In this document: piece after piece, positions 30,669 to 40,166 of the stretch
Layout: every line of letters starts with the position of its first letter
How positions within the stretch are numbered: position 1 is the stretch's first letter
Source: Pseudomonas sp. B21-028
GTDB lineage: Bacteria; Pseudomonadota; Gammaproteobacteria; Pseudomonadales; Pseudomonadaceae
Length of the DNA stretch: 64,000 nt
Direction of reading: 5' to 3'
NCBI RefSeq assembly: GCF_024749045.1
Contig: NZ_CP087184.1
Location: 5,642,001 to 5,706,000 of the forward strand
Translations under genes and position numbers: made by a program
The notes under the pieces: model-generated
What the model was told of the DNA's origin: nothing
Seen by the model: the letters and a program-made list of their open reading frames with translations, nothing else
Databases searched by the model: none

Positions 30669-32553
30669 GGGCCGTAGCCTCCGCAGTGGTGGGGCTTGCG
30701 TACTCGGGCTTGAGCTGGCCGTGCTCATCCAGCAGCCAGGCATCCATGACCTGGCGCACCACTGGCGCAGCGACACCGGAGCCCGACTCACCGTTCTCAA
30801 CCATCACCGCCACGACGATCTTCGGGTTGTCGGCCGGGGCGAAGCCGACGAACAGGGCGTGGTCGCGGTGGCGCTCCTGGACCTTGGAGCGGTCGTACTT
30901 CTCGCCCTGCTTGATCGCGACCACCTGGGCCGTACCGCTCTTGCCGGCGATGCGATAAGGCGAGCCGATTGCCGCCTTGCGCGCCGTCCCCCGGGCACCG
31001 TGCATCACTTGCTGCATGCCGTTATTGACCTTCTGCCAGTCCGATGGATTGTGCAGGATGATGTCCGGCATCGGGTTCAAGTCCACGGGAGGCTGGCCTT
31101 CGATGGTCTTGGCCAGGTGCGGGCGATGCCACTTGCCCTTGCTCGCCACCAGCGCCGTGGCCTGGGCCAGTTGCAAAGGCGTTGCCTGCATGTAGCCCTG
31201 GCCGATCCCCAGGATCAGGGTTTCACCGGGGAACCACGCCTGGCGACGGGTCGCCCGCTTCCATTCCCGGGACGGCATCAGGCCGGGCGATTCCTCGAAC
31301 ATGTCCAGGGAGACTTTCTGGCCGATGCCGAACTTGCCCAGGTAGGACGCCAGCCGATCGATCCCCAGCTTGTGGGCCAGGTCATAGAAGTAGGTGTCGT
31401 TGGAGCGCATGATCGCCGTTTCCAGGTCCACATAGCCGTCGCCGGTACGGTTCCAGTTGCGGTACTTGTGGTCGTAGTTGGGCAGCATGTAATAGCCGGG
31501 GTCGAAGACCCGGCTCGAGGCGGTCACCACACCGGAGTCGAGCCCGGCAATCGCCACGGCCGGCTTGATGGTCGAGCCCGGCGGGTAGAGGCCGCGCAGC
31601 ACACGGTTGAACAGGGGCCGGTCGATGGAATCGCGCAACTCGGCATAGGCCTTGAAGCTGATGCCGGTGACAAACAGGTTCGGGTCGAAACTCGGCTGGC
31701 TGACCATCGCCAGGACCTCGCCGGTGGCCGGGTCCAGCGCCACCACGGCGCCCCGTCGTCCGCCCAGGGCCGCTTCGGCGGCTTCCTGCAACTTGATGTC
31801 CAGGCTCAGGACAATGTCCTTGCCGGGAATCGGGTCAGTGCGCTTGAGCACCCGCAATACGCGACCTCGAGCGTTGGTCTCGACTTCTTCGTAACCCACC
31901 TGGCCGTGCAGCTCGGGCTCGTAGAAGCGCTCGATGCCGGTCTTGCCGATGTGGTGGGTGCCGCTGTAGTTGACCGGATCGAGGCTCTTGAGCTCTTTCT
32001 CGTTGATTCGCCCCATGTAGCCGACCGAGTGGGCAAAATGCGCACCCAGGGGATAATGGCGCACCAACTGCGCCACCACCTCGACGCCCGGCAGGCGGAA
32101 CTGGTTCACCGCGATCAGGGCAATCTGCTCTTCGGTCAACTCGAACAGGATCGGCACCGGCTCGAACGGCCGACGCCCCTGGCGCATGCGTTTTTCGAAG
32201 ATGGCCCGGTCCTCGGGCGTCAATTGCAACACTTCGACGATGACATCCAGCACCTGCTGCCAGTCGCCGGCCCGCTCGCGGGTCATGCTCAGGCTGAAGC
32301 TGGGCCGGTTGTCGGCCACCACCACGCCATTGCGGTCGAAGATCAAGCCGCGGGTCGGCGGGATCGGCTGTACATGCACACGGTTGTTTTCCGACAGGGT
32401 CGAGTGGTACTCGTACTGGATCACCTGGAGGAAATAGAGCCGCGCGATCAGCACGCCGATCAGCGTCACCACCGTGATGGCACCGAACACGACGCGACTG
32501 CGCACCAGGCGGGCGTCTTTTTCGTGGTCCTTGATGCGGATCGGCTGAGGCAT
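30658..32553 (-). CDS. mrdA: Penicillin-binding protein 2
   Basis: 631 residues, class B transpeptidase. One N-terminal transmembrane helix (about 19-41), pedestal domain with PTRGLIFDRNGVVVADN, and transpeptidase domain with Ser327 in YPPGSTIKPAV, SND in IMRSNDTYFYD, and KSGTAQV near residue 535. PBP2 cross-links side-wall murein with RodA. The start MPQPIRIKDHEKDARLVRSR matches the family. It is called pbpA in Pseudomonas annotations. Confidence 0.96.
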   Translation of the reverse strand: MPQPIRIKDHEKDARLVRSRVVFGAITVVTLIGVLIARLYFLQVIQYEYHSTLSENNRVHVQPIPPTRGLIFDRNGVVVADNRPSFSLSMTRERAGDWQQVLDVIVEVLQLTPEDRAIFEKRMRQGRRPFEPVPILFELTEEQIALIAVNQFRLPGVEVVAQLVRHYPLGAHFAHSVGYMGRINEKELKSLDPVNYSGTHHIGKTGIERFYEPELHGQVGYEEVETNARGRVLRVLKRTDPIPGKDIVLSLDIKLQEAAEAALGGRRGAVVALDPATGEVLAMVSQPSFDPNLFVTGISFKAYAELRDSIDRPLFNRVLRGLYPPGSTIKPAVAIAGLDSGVVTASSRVFDPGYYMLPNYDHKYRNWNRTGDGYVDLETAIMRSNDTYFYDLAHKLGIDRLASYLGKFGIGQKVSLDMFEESPGLMPSREWKRATRRQAWFPGETLILGIGQGYMQATPLQLAQATALVASKGKWHRPHLAKTIEGQPPVDLNPMPDIILHNPSDWQKVNNGMQQVMHGARGTARKAAIGSPYRIAGKSGTAQVVAIKQGEKYDRSKVQERHRDHALFVGFAPADNPKIVVAVMVENGESGSGVAAPVVRQVMDAWLLDEHGQLKPEYASPTTAEATAREE

Positions 32554-32563
32554 GAGGGCAGGA

Positions 32564-33031
32564 TTACTTGTGGTAAGGGTGCCCGGACAGGACTGTCCAG
32601 GCACGATACAACTGTTCACCGATCAGGATCCGCACCAACGGGTGCGGCAGCGTCAGGGGCGACAACGACCAGCGCTGGTCGGCCCGGGCACAGACTTCCG
32701 GCGCCAGCCCTTCCGGGCCGCCGACCATGAAGTTCACCGTGCGTGAGTCCAGCCGCCAGCGATCGAGCTCGACCGCCAGTTGCTCGGTGCTCCAGGGCTT
32801 GCCGTGGACCTCGAGGGTGACGACGCGCTCGTTCGGCCCGACCTTGGCCAGCATGGCTTCGCCTTCCTGGCGAATGAAGCGCGCCACGTCAGCGTTCTTC
32901 CCACGGGTGTTGAGCGGAATTTCCACCAGTTCCAGGGCCAGCTCGGAAGGAAGACGCTTGGCATATTCGTGCCAGCCTTCTTCCACCCACTTGGGCATGC
33001 GGGAACCGACGGCGATCAGGCGCAGTCGCAC
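32564..33031 (-). CDS. rlmH: 23S rRNA (pseudouridine1915-N3)-methyltransferase
   Basis: 155 residues, SPOUT family. [20 protein letters not shown] at the N-terminus, the SAM loop [13 protein letters not shown] and the C-terminal [20 protein letters not shown] are diagnostic. The start codon is GTG (33029-33031). RlmH methylates pseudouridine 1915 in helix 69 of assembled 70S ribosomes. It sits 9 bases after rsfS and 10 bases before mrdA. Confidence 0.96.
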   Translation of the reverse strand: MRLRLIAVGSRMPKWVEEGWHEYAKRLPSELALELVEIPLNTRGKNADVARFIRQEGEAMLAKVGPNERVVTLEVHGKPWSTEQLAVELDRWRLDSRTVNFMVGGPEGLAPEVCARADQRWSLSPLTLPHPLVRILIGEQLYRAWTVLSGHPYHK

Positions 33032-33040
33032 AGCGATCCC

Positions 33041-33535
33041 TTACTGCTGGTCTTTGTTGAGCTTGGTGAAGTGCTCATGGGTGTTTTCAGGGCTGTGGTG
33101 ACGGGCATCCGCCGCACGGCTCTGCTCGGCACCGGCCCACAGGCGCTCCAGGTCGTAGAACTGACGTGCCGAGGCAGTCATCATGTGCACGATGACATCG
33201 TCCATGTCCAGCAGGACCCAGTCGCTGTCGCCCTTGCCTTCTTCACCCAGCGGCTTGACGCCCTGGGCCTTGACCGCTTCGCGGACCTTGTCCAGCATCG
33301 CGCCGATCTGGCGGTTGGAGGTACCGGTGGCGATGATCATGAAGTCCGTGATGCTCTGCTTTTCACGAACGTCGATCACCTGGATGTCCTGGGCCTTGAC
33401 GTCTTCCAGGGCCGCAACGGCCACCTTGACCAGCTCCTCGCCGGCCAGTACGGCACCGGTATGGGCCTCCACCGGCAGCGGGGCGCTCTTGAAGGTGCCC
33501 TTGCGCTTTACTTTGTTTACGTCTTTGTCAGTCAT
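33041..33535 (-). CDS. rsfS: Ribosomal silencing factor RsfS
   Basis: 164 residues. The RsfS core is present: QDIQVIDVREKQSITDFMII, ATGTSNRQIGAMLDKV, GDSDWVLLDMDDVIVHMM, and FYDLERLW. RsfS binds L14 on the 50S subunit and blocks subunit joining in stationary phase. It has a charged N-terminal extension of about 25 residues and an Asn/His-rich tail (about 140-164), both longer than in E. coli. Confidence 0.95.
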   Translation of the reverse strand: MTDKDVNKVKRKGTFKSAPLPVEAHTGAVLAGEELVKVAVAALEDVKAQDIQVIDVREKQSITDFMIIATGTSNRQIGAMLDKVREAVKAQGVKPLGEEGKGDSDWVLLDMDDVIVHMMTASARQFYDLERLWAGAEQSRAADARHHSPENTHEHFTKLNKDQQ

Positions 33536-33605
33536 ATAAAACTCGTTTTGCTCGTATATTCGGGCGCTTCGCTACACGCATTCACGTGCCTTGAAGCAGC
33601 CTCGT

Positions 33606-34265
33606 TCAGTTCGACGCACGGTACAGCCCGTGCGCATCGATGTAGGCCAGGACCGCGTCGGGCACCAGGAAACGTACCGACTTACCGCTGGCCAGCAGTT
33701 GACGGATCTGGGTGGCGGATACCGCGAGCGGTGTCTGCCAGACGAATGCAATCTGTCCGCTCGGCCCGTTGAGGGCCAGCGGGTCGCTCACCGAGCGTGC
33801 CGCCAGCAGGTTGCGCAAGGCATCCGGCGGCTCGCTGTCGGCATCCGGGCGTTGCAGCACCAGGATGTGGCAATGCTGGAGCAACTCTTCCCAGCGGTGC
33901 CAAGTGGGCAGGCCGCAAAATGCGTCCCAGCCCAGAAGCAGGAAAACCTGGGCGTCTGCGGGCATTTCGGCGCGCATCAGCTCCAGGGTATCAATGGAGT
34001 AGGACGGTTTGTCCCGCTGCAATTCGCGGGCGTCCACCACCAGCGGCGGCACTCCGGCCACCGCGCACTCGACCATCGCCAGACGGTCCTGCGCCGACAC
34101 CTGCGGCGTATCCCGGTGAGGCGGCCTGGCGTTGGGCGTCAGGCGCAGCTCATCGAGGCCCAGGGCGTCGGCGACTTCCAGCGCACCGCGCAAATGGCCG
34201 ATGTGCACCGGGTCGAACGTGCCGCCCAGGATACCGATGCGCCGGGGCGGGGCTGTCGTCGTCAC
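33606..34265 (-). CDS. nadD: Nicotinate-nucleotide adenylyltransferase
   Basis: About 219 residues. NadD makes deamido-NAD from NaMN and ATP. Nucleotidyltransferase motifs are [35 protein letters not shown] and [11 protein letters not shown] prefer a GTG at 34263-34265 ([15 protein letters not shown]), but no good ribosome-binding site is visible and an upstream TTG is possible; the start is uncertain by a few codons. Located between proA and rsfS. Confidence 0.93.
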   Translation of the reverse strand: MTTTAPPRRIGILGGTFDPVHIGHLRGALEVADALGLDELRLTPNARPPHRDTPQVSAQDRLAMVECAVAGVPPLVVDARELQRDKPSYSIDTLELMRAEMPADAQVFLLLGWDAFCGLPTWHRWEELLQHCHILVLQRPDADSEPPDALRNLLAARSVSDPLALNGPSGQIAFVWQTPLAVSATQIRQLLASGKSVRFLVPDAVLAYIDAHGLYRASN

Positions 34266-34293
34266 AGCGGCTGACGGGTCGAGGTCGCCCAAG

Positions 34294-35565
34294 TCAGACC
34301 GGCTCCTGTCCGCGCAACTGGCCATCACCGACCACGATGTACTTCTCGCAGGTCAGGCCTTCGAGGCCCACCGGGCCACGGGCGTGCAGCTTATCAGTAG
34401 AAATGCCGATCTCGGCGCCCAATCCGTATTCAAAGCCGTCGGCGAAGCAAGTCGGGGTGTTGATCATTACCGACGCCGAGTCCACTTCAGCCACGAAGCG
34501 CCGGGTTTCGCCCTGGTGCTCGCTGACGATGGCGTCGGTGTGGTGGGAGCCATGACGATTGATATGTTCGATGGCCTGGTCCAGCCCGTCGACCACGCGG
34601 ATAGACAGGATCGGCGCCAGGTATTCGGTGTTCCAGTCCTCTTCGGTGGCCTCTGCCGCCTCGATGATCGCCCGGGTGCGTTCGCAACCCCGCAGTTCGA
34701 CGCCTTTTTCGCGGAACTGGGCAGCCATCGCCGGCAGGAAGTCCTGGGCAACGGCCTGGTCCACCAGCAGGGTTTCCATGGCGCCGCAGATGCCGTAACG
34801 ATAGGTCTTGGCGTTGAAGGCAATACGCTGGGCCTTCGGCAGCTCGGCGTGGGCGCTGACGTAGACGTGGCAGATGCCGTCCAGGTGCTTGATCACCGGT
34901 ACGCGGGCATCGCGGCTGACCCGTTCGATCAGGCCCTTGCCGCCACGCGGCACGATGACATCGACGAATTCGGGCATGGTGATCAGCGCGCCGACAGCGG
35001 CGCGGTCGGTGGTTTCCACCACTTGCACCACGGCGGCCGGCAGACCGGCCTCGGCCAGGCCGCGCTGGATGCAGGCGGCAATGGCGCGATTGGAATGAAT
35101 CGCCTCGGAACCGCCGCGCAGGATGGTCGCGTTACCGGACTTCAGGCACAGGCTCGCGGCGTCGATGGTCACGTTCGGCCGCGACTCGTAGATGATCCCG
35201 ACCACGCCCAGGGGCACGCGCATCTTGCCGACCTGGATACCCGATGGCCGGTAGCTCATGTCGCGGATCGCCCCGACCGGGTCCGGCAGGGCCGCCACCT
35301 GGCGCAGACCGACAATCATGCCGTCGATGCGCGCCGGGGTCAGCGCCAGGCGCTCGAGCATGGCCGGTTCGAGGCCATTGGCCCGGCCAGCGGCCAGGTC
35401 CAGCTCGTTGGCAGCGGACAACTCGGCGCGAGCGGCGTCCAGCGCATTGGCGGCGGCTTGCAGGGCGCGGTTTTTCTGCGCGGTGCTGGCACGACCGATG
35501 ATGCGCGACGCTTCGCGAGCGGCGCGACCCAGGCGGGTCATGTAGTCAAGAACGGACTCAGTCAT
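34294..35565 (-). CDS. proA: Gamma-glutamyl phosphate reductase
   Basis: 423 residues. ProA reduces gamma-glutamyl phosphate to the semialdehyde in proline synthesis. Aldehyde-dehydrogenase-like fold, with the catalytic Cys in [16 protein letters not shown]. Other blocks are [20 protein letters not shown] and [14 protein letters not shown]. proB is not adjacent, as in other pseudomonads. First gene of the long minus-strand run that ends with lipA. Confidence 0.96.
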   Translation of the reverse strand: MTESVLDYMTRLGRAAREASRIIGRASTAQKNRALQAAANALDAARAELSAANELDLAAGRANGLEPAMLERLALTPARIDGMIVGLRQVAALPDPVGAIRDMSYRPSGIQVGKMRVPLGVVGIIYESRPNVTIDAASLCLKSGNATILRGGSEAIHSNRAIAACIQRGLAEAGLPAAVVQVVETTDRAAVGALITMPEFVDVIVPRGGKGLIERVSRDARVPVIKHLDGICHVYVSAHAELPKAQRIAFNAKTYRYGICGAMETLLVDQAVAQDFLPAMAAQFREKGVELRGCERTRAIIEAAEATEEDWNTEYLAPILSIRVVDGLDQAIEHINRHGSHHTDAIVSEHQGETRRFVAEVDSASVMINTPTCFADGFEYGLGAEIGISTDKLHARGPVGLEGLTCEKYIVVGDGQLRGQEPV

Positions 35566-35751
35566 GGTCTGTGTGGTCTTGGCGAAGAGGAAAGCGGCAG
35601 ATTATAGCTGTCGTAACCCTCGACTAACAGCATGGACTCACAGTGGTGACCGGCGGAGGCACAAAACTGTCAGGAATTTCACCTGTTCAGCGGCGATTAA
35701 GATTTCCGTTGCTATCATCGCCCTTCCTTTGGCCTCAGTTCGTCTACTGCC

Positions 35752-36432
35752 ATGACCGATTCGCCTCATACGCCAAACGCCCTGCCCCACGCCTTTTTTG
35801 ACCGCGACGCTCAGGTGCTCGCCAGGGACCTGCTGGGCAAAGTCATTCGCCACAAGGTCGGTGACCTGTGGCTCAGCGCCCGAATCATCGAGACCGAAGC
35901 CTATTATTTCGCCGAAAAGGGCAGCCACGCCTCCCTGGGCTATACGGAAAAACGCAAGGCCCTGTTCCTCGACGGCGGCCACATCTATATGTACTACGCC
36001 CGAGGCGGCGACTCGCTGAACTTCAGCGCCCAAGGCCCGGGCAATGCGGTGCTGATCAAATCGGCGTACCCCTGGGTCGACGCTATCTCCGGTCCGGAGA
36101 GTCTGGCGCAGATGCTGCTGAACAACCCCGACGCCCAGGGCCGCCCTCGTACGCCGCAGAAGCTCTGCGCCGGCCAGACGTTGCTGTGCAAGGCCCTGGG
36201 GCTGAAGGTGCCGGAATGGGACGCCAAGCGCTTCGATCCCGAGCGGTTGCTGGTGGAAGACGTGGAAGTGCCGACGGTCAATGTGATCCAGACCACCCGC
36301 CTGGGCATCCCATTAGGACGCGACGAGCATCTGCCCTATCGTTTCGTCGATGCCGCCTACGCACCGTGGTGCACCCGCAACCCGTTGCGGCGTGGACAGG
36401 TCGAGGGGCGCGATTATTTTTTGCTGCCTTGA
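35752..36432 (+). CDS. mpg: 3-methyladenine DNA glycosylase (AAG/Mpg family)
   Basis: 226 residues of the AAG family (PF02245). Visible blocks are IIETEAYYFAEKGSHAS, the intercalating-loop region HIYMYYARGGDSLNFSA and NPLRRGQVEGRDYFLLP. It removes alkylated purines from DNA in base excision repair. This is the mammalian-type fold, unrelated to E. coli Tag/AlkA. Divergent from proA with 186 bases between starts. Confidence 0.93.
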   Translation: MTDSPHTPNALPHAFFDRDAQVLARDLLGKVIRHKVGDLWLSARIIETEAYYFAEKGSHASLGYTEKRKALFLDGGHIYMYYARGGDSLNFSAQGPGNAVLIKSAYPWVDAISGPESLAQMLLNNPDAQGRPRTPQKLCAGQTLLCKALGLKVPEWDAKRFDPERLLVEDVEVPTVNVIQTTRLGIPLGRDEHLPYRFVDAAYAPWCTRNPLRRGQVEGRDYFLLP

Positions 36433-36451
36433 GCGATGCAGCACAATTTCC

Positions 36452-36811
36452 TGTGGGAGCCGAGCTTGCTCGCGATGACGTCTGCACATTCAATGTTGAT
36501 GTTGACTGACACACCGCCATCGCGAGCAAGCTCGGCTCCCACAAAGAACCTGTGCGAACCAGGATTTTTGCTTCACAACAGCCCCCTGTGGGAGCGAGCC
36601 TGCTCGCGATGGCGTCAATACATTCAATGCTGATATTGACTGACACACCGCCATCGCGAGCAAGCTCGGCTCCCACAAAGAACCTGTGCGAACCAGATTT
36701 TTTGCTTCACAACAGCCCCCCTGTGGGAGCGAGCCTGCTCGCGATGGCGTCAGTACATTCAATGCTGATATTGACTGACACACCGCCATCGCGAGCCTGC
36801 TCGCCCCCACA
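36452..36811. repeat. Tandem array of three family-A REPINs, 135-bp period
   Basis: REPINs start at 36452, 36587 and 36722, exactly 135 bases apart. Between them the same 44-45 base spacer is repeated (AAGAACCTGTGCGAACCAG, then a T run and CTTCACAACAGCCCC). The inner loops of copies 2 and 3 are nearly identical (CATTCAATGCTGATATTGAC). Arms differ by small changes (GAGCTTGCTCG against GAGCCTGCTCG). Confidence 0.93.
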
Positions 36812-36842
36812 GTAAAAATGTACCTTCAATGGAGTTGTATGT

Positions 36843-38159
36843 ATGGGCCCATGGCTCGATAGCATCACTGGCTGGTTGGCTGCCAACCCGCAATGGCTGG
36901 CGGTGGCGGTGTTCATCGTGGCGTGCGTGGAATGCCTGGCGATTGCCGGATTGATCGTACCGGGCACCGTTCTGCTGTTTGCCGTGGCGGTGCTGGCCGG
37001 CAGTGGCGCGTTGTCCTTGGGCGAGACGCTGTTGCTGGGTTTGCTCGGTGGCTTGCTCGGAGACCTGGTGTCGTATTTTCTCGGCCGGCACTTCCACCAG
37101 AACATCCGACGCTTGCCGGGATTGCGTCACCACCCGGAATGGATGAATTCGGCGGAAAGCTATTTCCAGCGCTACGGCATCGCCAGCCTGCTGGTGGGTC
37201 GCTTTATCGGTCCGCTGCGACCGATGCTGCCGATGGTGGCCGGGATGTGCGACATGCCCTTCCCCCGCTTTGCCGCCGTCAGCCTGCTGGCCGCGTCGGG
37301 CTGGAGCGTGGCGTATCTGTTGCCGGGCTGGGCCACCGGAGCGGCGATTCGTCTGCCGTTGCCCGACGGTTTCTGGCTACAGGCCGGCATCGTCATCGGC
37401 AGCATCGCGGTGATGATCGGGTTGAGTGTCAACAGCAGCCTGCGGCGGCATCGACACGCCACGGCGCTGATTGCCGGTCTGGGTCTGGTGATCCTGCTCG
37501 GCCTGTTCATCGGTTTCCGCTACCTGACGGCCTTCGACCAAGGGTTGATGGCCCTGGTCCAGGAACATCGCAGCCCGACGCTGGACGAAATCGCCGTGAC
37601 CTTCACCCTGATCGGCGAATTCCGTTTCATGCTGATCTTCAGCGCCCTGCTGACAGGTTTGCTGTTGCTGGCCCGCCAATGGCGACAGGCCATTTTCGCC
37701 GGCGCCACCATGCTGTTCACCGCCCTGGCCAATACCGGCTTCAAGCACTTCTTCGCCCGCGTGCGTCCGGAAATCCTCACCGACCCACTGACCAGCTACA
37801 GCATGCCCAGCGGCCATGCCTCTGGTTCGTTCGCGCTGTTCCTGGCGCTCGCCGTCCTGGCCGGTCGCGGACAACCGCCACGCCTGCGCCTGACCTGGCT
37901 GCTGCTGGGCTGTCTGCCGGCGCTGGCGATTGCCTTGTCCCGGGTGTATCTGGGCGCCCACTGGCCCAGCGACATCCTCGCCGGCGCCATGCTCGCCGCC
38001 TGCGTCTGCGCCGCCGTCCTCTGGCTGAGCCAACGCCAGACCGCACTGCCCGCCATGCCGCCGAAAATCTGGTGGCTGATCCTGCCGGCGCTGGTGGCAG
38101 CGCTCAGCTTCTTCGCCTTGCGGCACTTGCCTCATGGGATGCTGCGGTATGCCTATTGA
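36843..38159 (+). CDS. DedA (VTT) - PAP2 phosphatase fusion membrane protein
   Basis: 438 residues. The N-terminal half (about 1-200) is a DedA/VTT domain with GLIVPGTVLLF and RYGIASLLVGRFIGPLRPMLP, including the conserved FxGxxRP. The C-terminal half is a PAP2 phosphatase with all three motifs: Lys301..Arg308-Pro (KHFFARVRP), Pro-Ser-Gly-His 322-325, and Ser366-Arg..His373 (SRVYLGAHWPSD). DedA proteins flip undecaprenyl phosphate or phospholipids and PAP2 enzymes dephosphorylate undecaprenyl pyrophosphate, so the fusion could couple lipid-carrier dephosphorylation to return of the carrier. That is inference. Confidence 0.9.
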   Translation: MGPWLDSITGWLAANPQWLAVAVFIVACVECLAIAGLIVPGTVLLFAVAVLAGSGALSLGETLLLGLLGGLLGDLVSYFLGRHFHQNIRRLPGLRHHPEWMNSAESYFQRYGIASLLVGRFIGPLRPMLPMVAGMCDMPFPRFAAVSLLAASGWSVAYLLPGWATGAAIRLPLPDGFWLQAGIVIGSIAVMIGLSVNSSLRRHRHATALIAGLGLVILLGLFIGFRYLTAFDQGLMALVQEHRSPTLDEIAVTFTLIGEFRFMLIFSALLTGLLLLARQWRQAIFAGATMLFTALANTGFKHFFARVRPEILTDPLTSYSMPSGHASGSFALFLALAVLAGRGQPPRLRLTWLLLGCLPALAIALSRVYLGAHWPSDILAGAMLAACVCAAVLWLSQRQTALPAMPPKIWWLILPALVAALSFFALRHLPHGMLRYAY

Positions 38160-38189
38160 AACACTGAACCGGTAGACACAGAGGAACCC

Positions 38190-38278
38190 TGTGGGAGCGA
38201 GCCTGCTCGCGATGGCGGTGCATCAGCCAACACCTGCTTCGCTGATACGCCGCCATCGCGAGCAGGCTCGCTCCCACA
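38190..38278. repeat. REPIN, family A
   Basis: Inverted GTGGGAGCGAGCCTGCTCGC arms flanking GGCGGTGCATCAGC..GCTGATACGCCGCC, so the spacer is itself partly palindromic. Confidence 0.9.
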
Positions 38279-38297
38279 GTGATTTGCGGTGACAGTC

Positions 38298-38888
38298 TCA
38301 GGCGAACAGCTCACCCTGCAACTCATCGAGCAGCGCCTGGATCGCATCCAGGCGCTGTTGCGGATCATCCAGTTGCAGCAGGTCGATCTTGTCCAGTTCA
38401 TTGAACGGCAACAGGTAAGCCAGTTGATTGGCCAGTGACTGTTGGCCGGTCGCCTCGGTGCCCATGTTCAGGGCCTCGACCATCGGGTGCTCGGCCAAGG
38501 CCTGGAGCAGCGCCACCAGGTCGGCGTCCTCGTCCTGCAGCGGTTGCTCCGGTTCATCCTCCAGCCACTCGACGTCGGCCACGGTGAGCTGGTCGAACTG
38601 GACACTGCTGCCATGCACGATAAAGCGGCGCCCACCCTGCACGCGAATGCCCAGCAGGCCGTTGTCCTGCTGGGAAAAGTCGGTGATCAGCGCCTCACAG
38701 CCGACCCGTGCATAGCCTTGCGGCGCAATGCCGACTTCCTGCCCGTCCAGGATGCACACTATCCCGAACCCTTCGCCCTTCTTCATGCAGCGCCCAATCA
38801 TGTCGAGGTAGCGCGCCTCGAATATCTGCAAATCGAGGATGCAGCCAGGGAAAAGCACAGTGTTCAACGGAAAAAGCGGCAAATTCAT
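38298..38888 (-). CDS. Lon-protease N-domain (LON_substr_bdg) protein
   Basis: 196 residues. MNLPLFPLNTVLFPGCILDL and IFEARYLDMIGRCMKKGEGF are typical of stand-alone Lon N-terminal domains (PF02190). There is no ATPase or protease part, so it is not Lon itself; these proteins are thought to bind protein substrates. Function unknown. It lies 9 bases after lrgB on the same strand. Confidence 0.88.
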   Translation of the reverse strand: MNLPLFPLNTVLFPGCILDLQIFEARYLDMIGRCMKKGEGFGIVCILDGQEVGIAPQGYARVGCEALITDFSQQDNGLLGIRVQGGRRFIVHGSSVQFDQLTVADVEWLEDEPEQPLQDEDADLVALLQALAEHPMVEALNMGTEATGQQSLANQLAYLLPFNELDKIDLLQLDDPQQRLDAIQALLDELQGELFA

Positions 38889-38897
38889 AACTGTTTC

Positions 38898-39614
38898 CTA
38901 GACCGTCATCGACACCACCAGCGGTAGCAGCACTGCCGTGGCCACGCCCATCAGACTCATCGCCAGCGCCGCAAAGGCGCCGGACTCTTCGCTTTCCTGC
39001 AACGCCACCGACGTCCCCACCGCGTGAGCCGTCAGGCCCAGGGCCATGCCCCGGGCTTCAGGGCTGTGGACGCCCAGCCGGTTCAGGATGCTCGGGCCCA
39101 GGATCGCCCCGAGCACCCCGGTGATCAAGACGAACACCGCCGCCATGGCCGCCACGCCGCCGATCTGCTCGGCTACCAGCATGGCGATCGGCGAGGTCAC
39201 CGACTTGGGCGCCATGGTCATCAGGATCATGTGCTCGGCGCCGAACACCCAGCCCAGCAACACCGCAGAACCGGTGGCGAACACCCCGCCTATCACCAGC
39301 GTAGTAAAGATCGGCCAGAACAATTGCCGGATCCGTCGCAGGTTCAGGTACAGCGGCACCGCCAGCGCGACCGTGGCCGGCCCCAGCAGGATGCTGAGGA
39401 TCTCGGTGCTCTTGCGGTATTCGGCGTAGGTGATGCCGCAGCTGACCAGCACACCGATCAGCACCACCATCGACATCAGCACCGGTTGCAGGAACACCCA
39501 GCGGGTCTTCTCGAATGCCGCCAGTACCAGTTGATAGGCCCCCAGGGTAATGCCGATGCCGAACAGCGGATGATGGATCACCGAAGCCCAGGCGCCCTGC
39601 CAGTCGAGGATCAT
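38898..39614 (-). CDS. LrgB/CidB-family membrane protein
   Basis: 238 residues with about seven transmembrane helices. The LrgB signature is seen in LLGPATVALAVPLY, MAPKSVTSPIAM and ARGMALGLTAHAVGTSVAL. This family works with CidA/LrgA holin-like partners in murein hydrolase control and in pyruvate or by-product transport. Its ATG overlaps the stop of the CidA-like gene by four bases (ATGA). Confidence 0.9.
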   Translation of the reverse strand: MILDWQGAWASVIHHPLFGIGITLGAYQLVLAAFEKTRWVFLQPVLMSMVVLIGVLVSCGITYAEYRKSTEILSILLGPATVALAVPLYLNLRRIRQLFWPIFTTLVIGGVFATGSAVLLGWVFGAEHMILMTMAPKSVTSPIAMLVAEQIGGVAAMAAVFVLITGVLGAILGPSILNRLGVHSPEARGMALGLTAHAVGTSVALQESEESGAFAALAMSLMGVATAVLLPLVVSMTV

Positions 39615-39979
39615 GGGGTGTCCTCCTCCACGGCAGCGACGTGACGCCGGCCGAGGCGCTGCATCAGCACCCCGGTGAACGCCATGGACAGGACCAGCGA
39701 CAACACCAGCGCACCGACGATGGCCCAGAAATCGGCGGCGATGGCCCGGGCATAGACCATCACCCCCACCGCTGGCGGCACCAGCAGCAACGGCAGGTAA
39801 CGCAGCAGGCTGCCGGCGGCCAGGCTCAATGGCTCGGCGACTTCGCCACGGACGATCAAATAGCCCAGCAACAGCAGCAGGCCGATGATCGGCCCCGGCA
39901 GCACCGGCAAGAACAAATGATTGATGGCGGTGCCCAGCAATTGAAACAGCACCAGCCAGGTCAGGCCCCGTAACAACAT
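39611..39979 (-). CDS. CidA/LrgA-family holin-like protein
   Basis: 122 residues, four transmembrane helices, with LPGPIIGLLLLL and LLLVPPAVGVM, the CidA/LrgA core. The start is ATG 39979 with a GAGAGGA ribosome-binding site; a TTG at 39997 is less likely. It forms a coupled pair with the LrgB-like gene. Confidence 0.9.
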   Translation of the reverse strand: MLLRGLTWLVLFQLLGTAINHLFLPVLPGPIIGLLLLLGYLIVRGEVAEPLSLAAGSLLRYLPLLLVPPAVGVMVYARAIAADFWAIVGALVLSLVLSMAFTGVLMQRLGRRHVAAVEEDTP

Positions 39980-40166
39980 CCGTCCTCTCCCCTGCAACCT
40001 CTACCCAATGAAAGCGCCCGCATTATAAGCACGCCCAGGCTATGGACCGGCATTCGTAAAAAGCATGGTCAGTGACCTTCCCTGTGCGTCATGTTGATCT
40101 ACAGTGGTTCCCCGGGGCCACCTACCCCGTACCAAAGATAGAACCGTTGAACCAAGGAGAGTCTCA

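Noticed and set aside
36452..36811. CRISPR-like regular spacing of repeats
   Set aside because: The units are REPINs with identical spacers and a 135-bp period; there are no short repeats with unique spacers and no cas genes.
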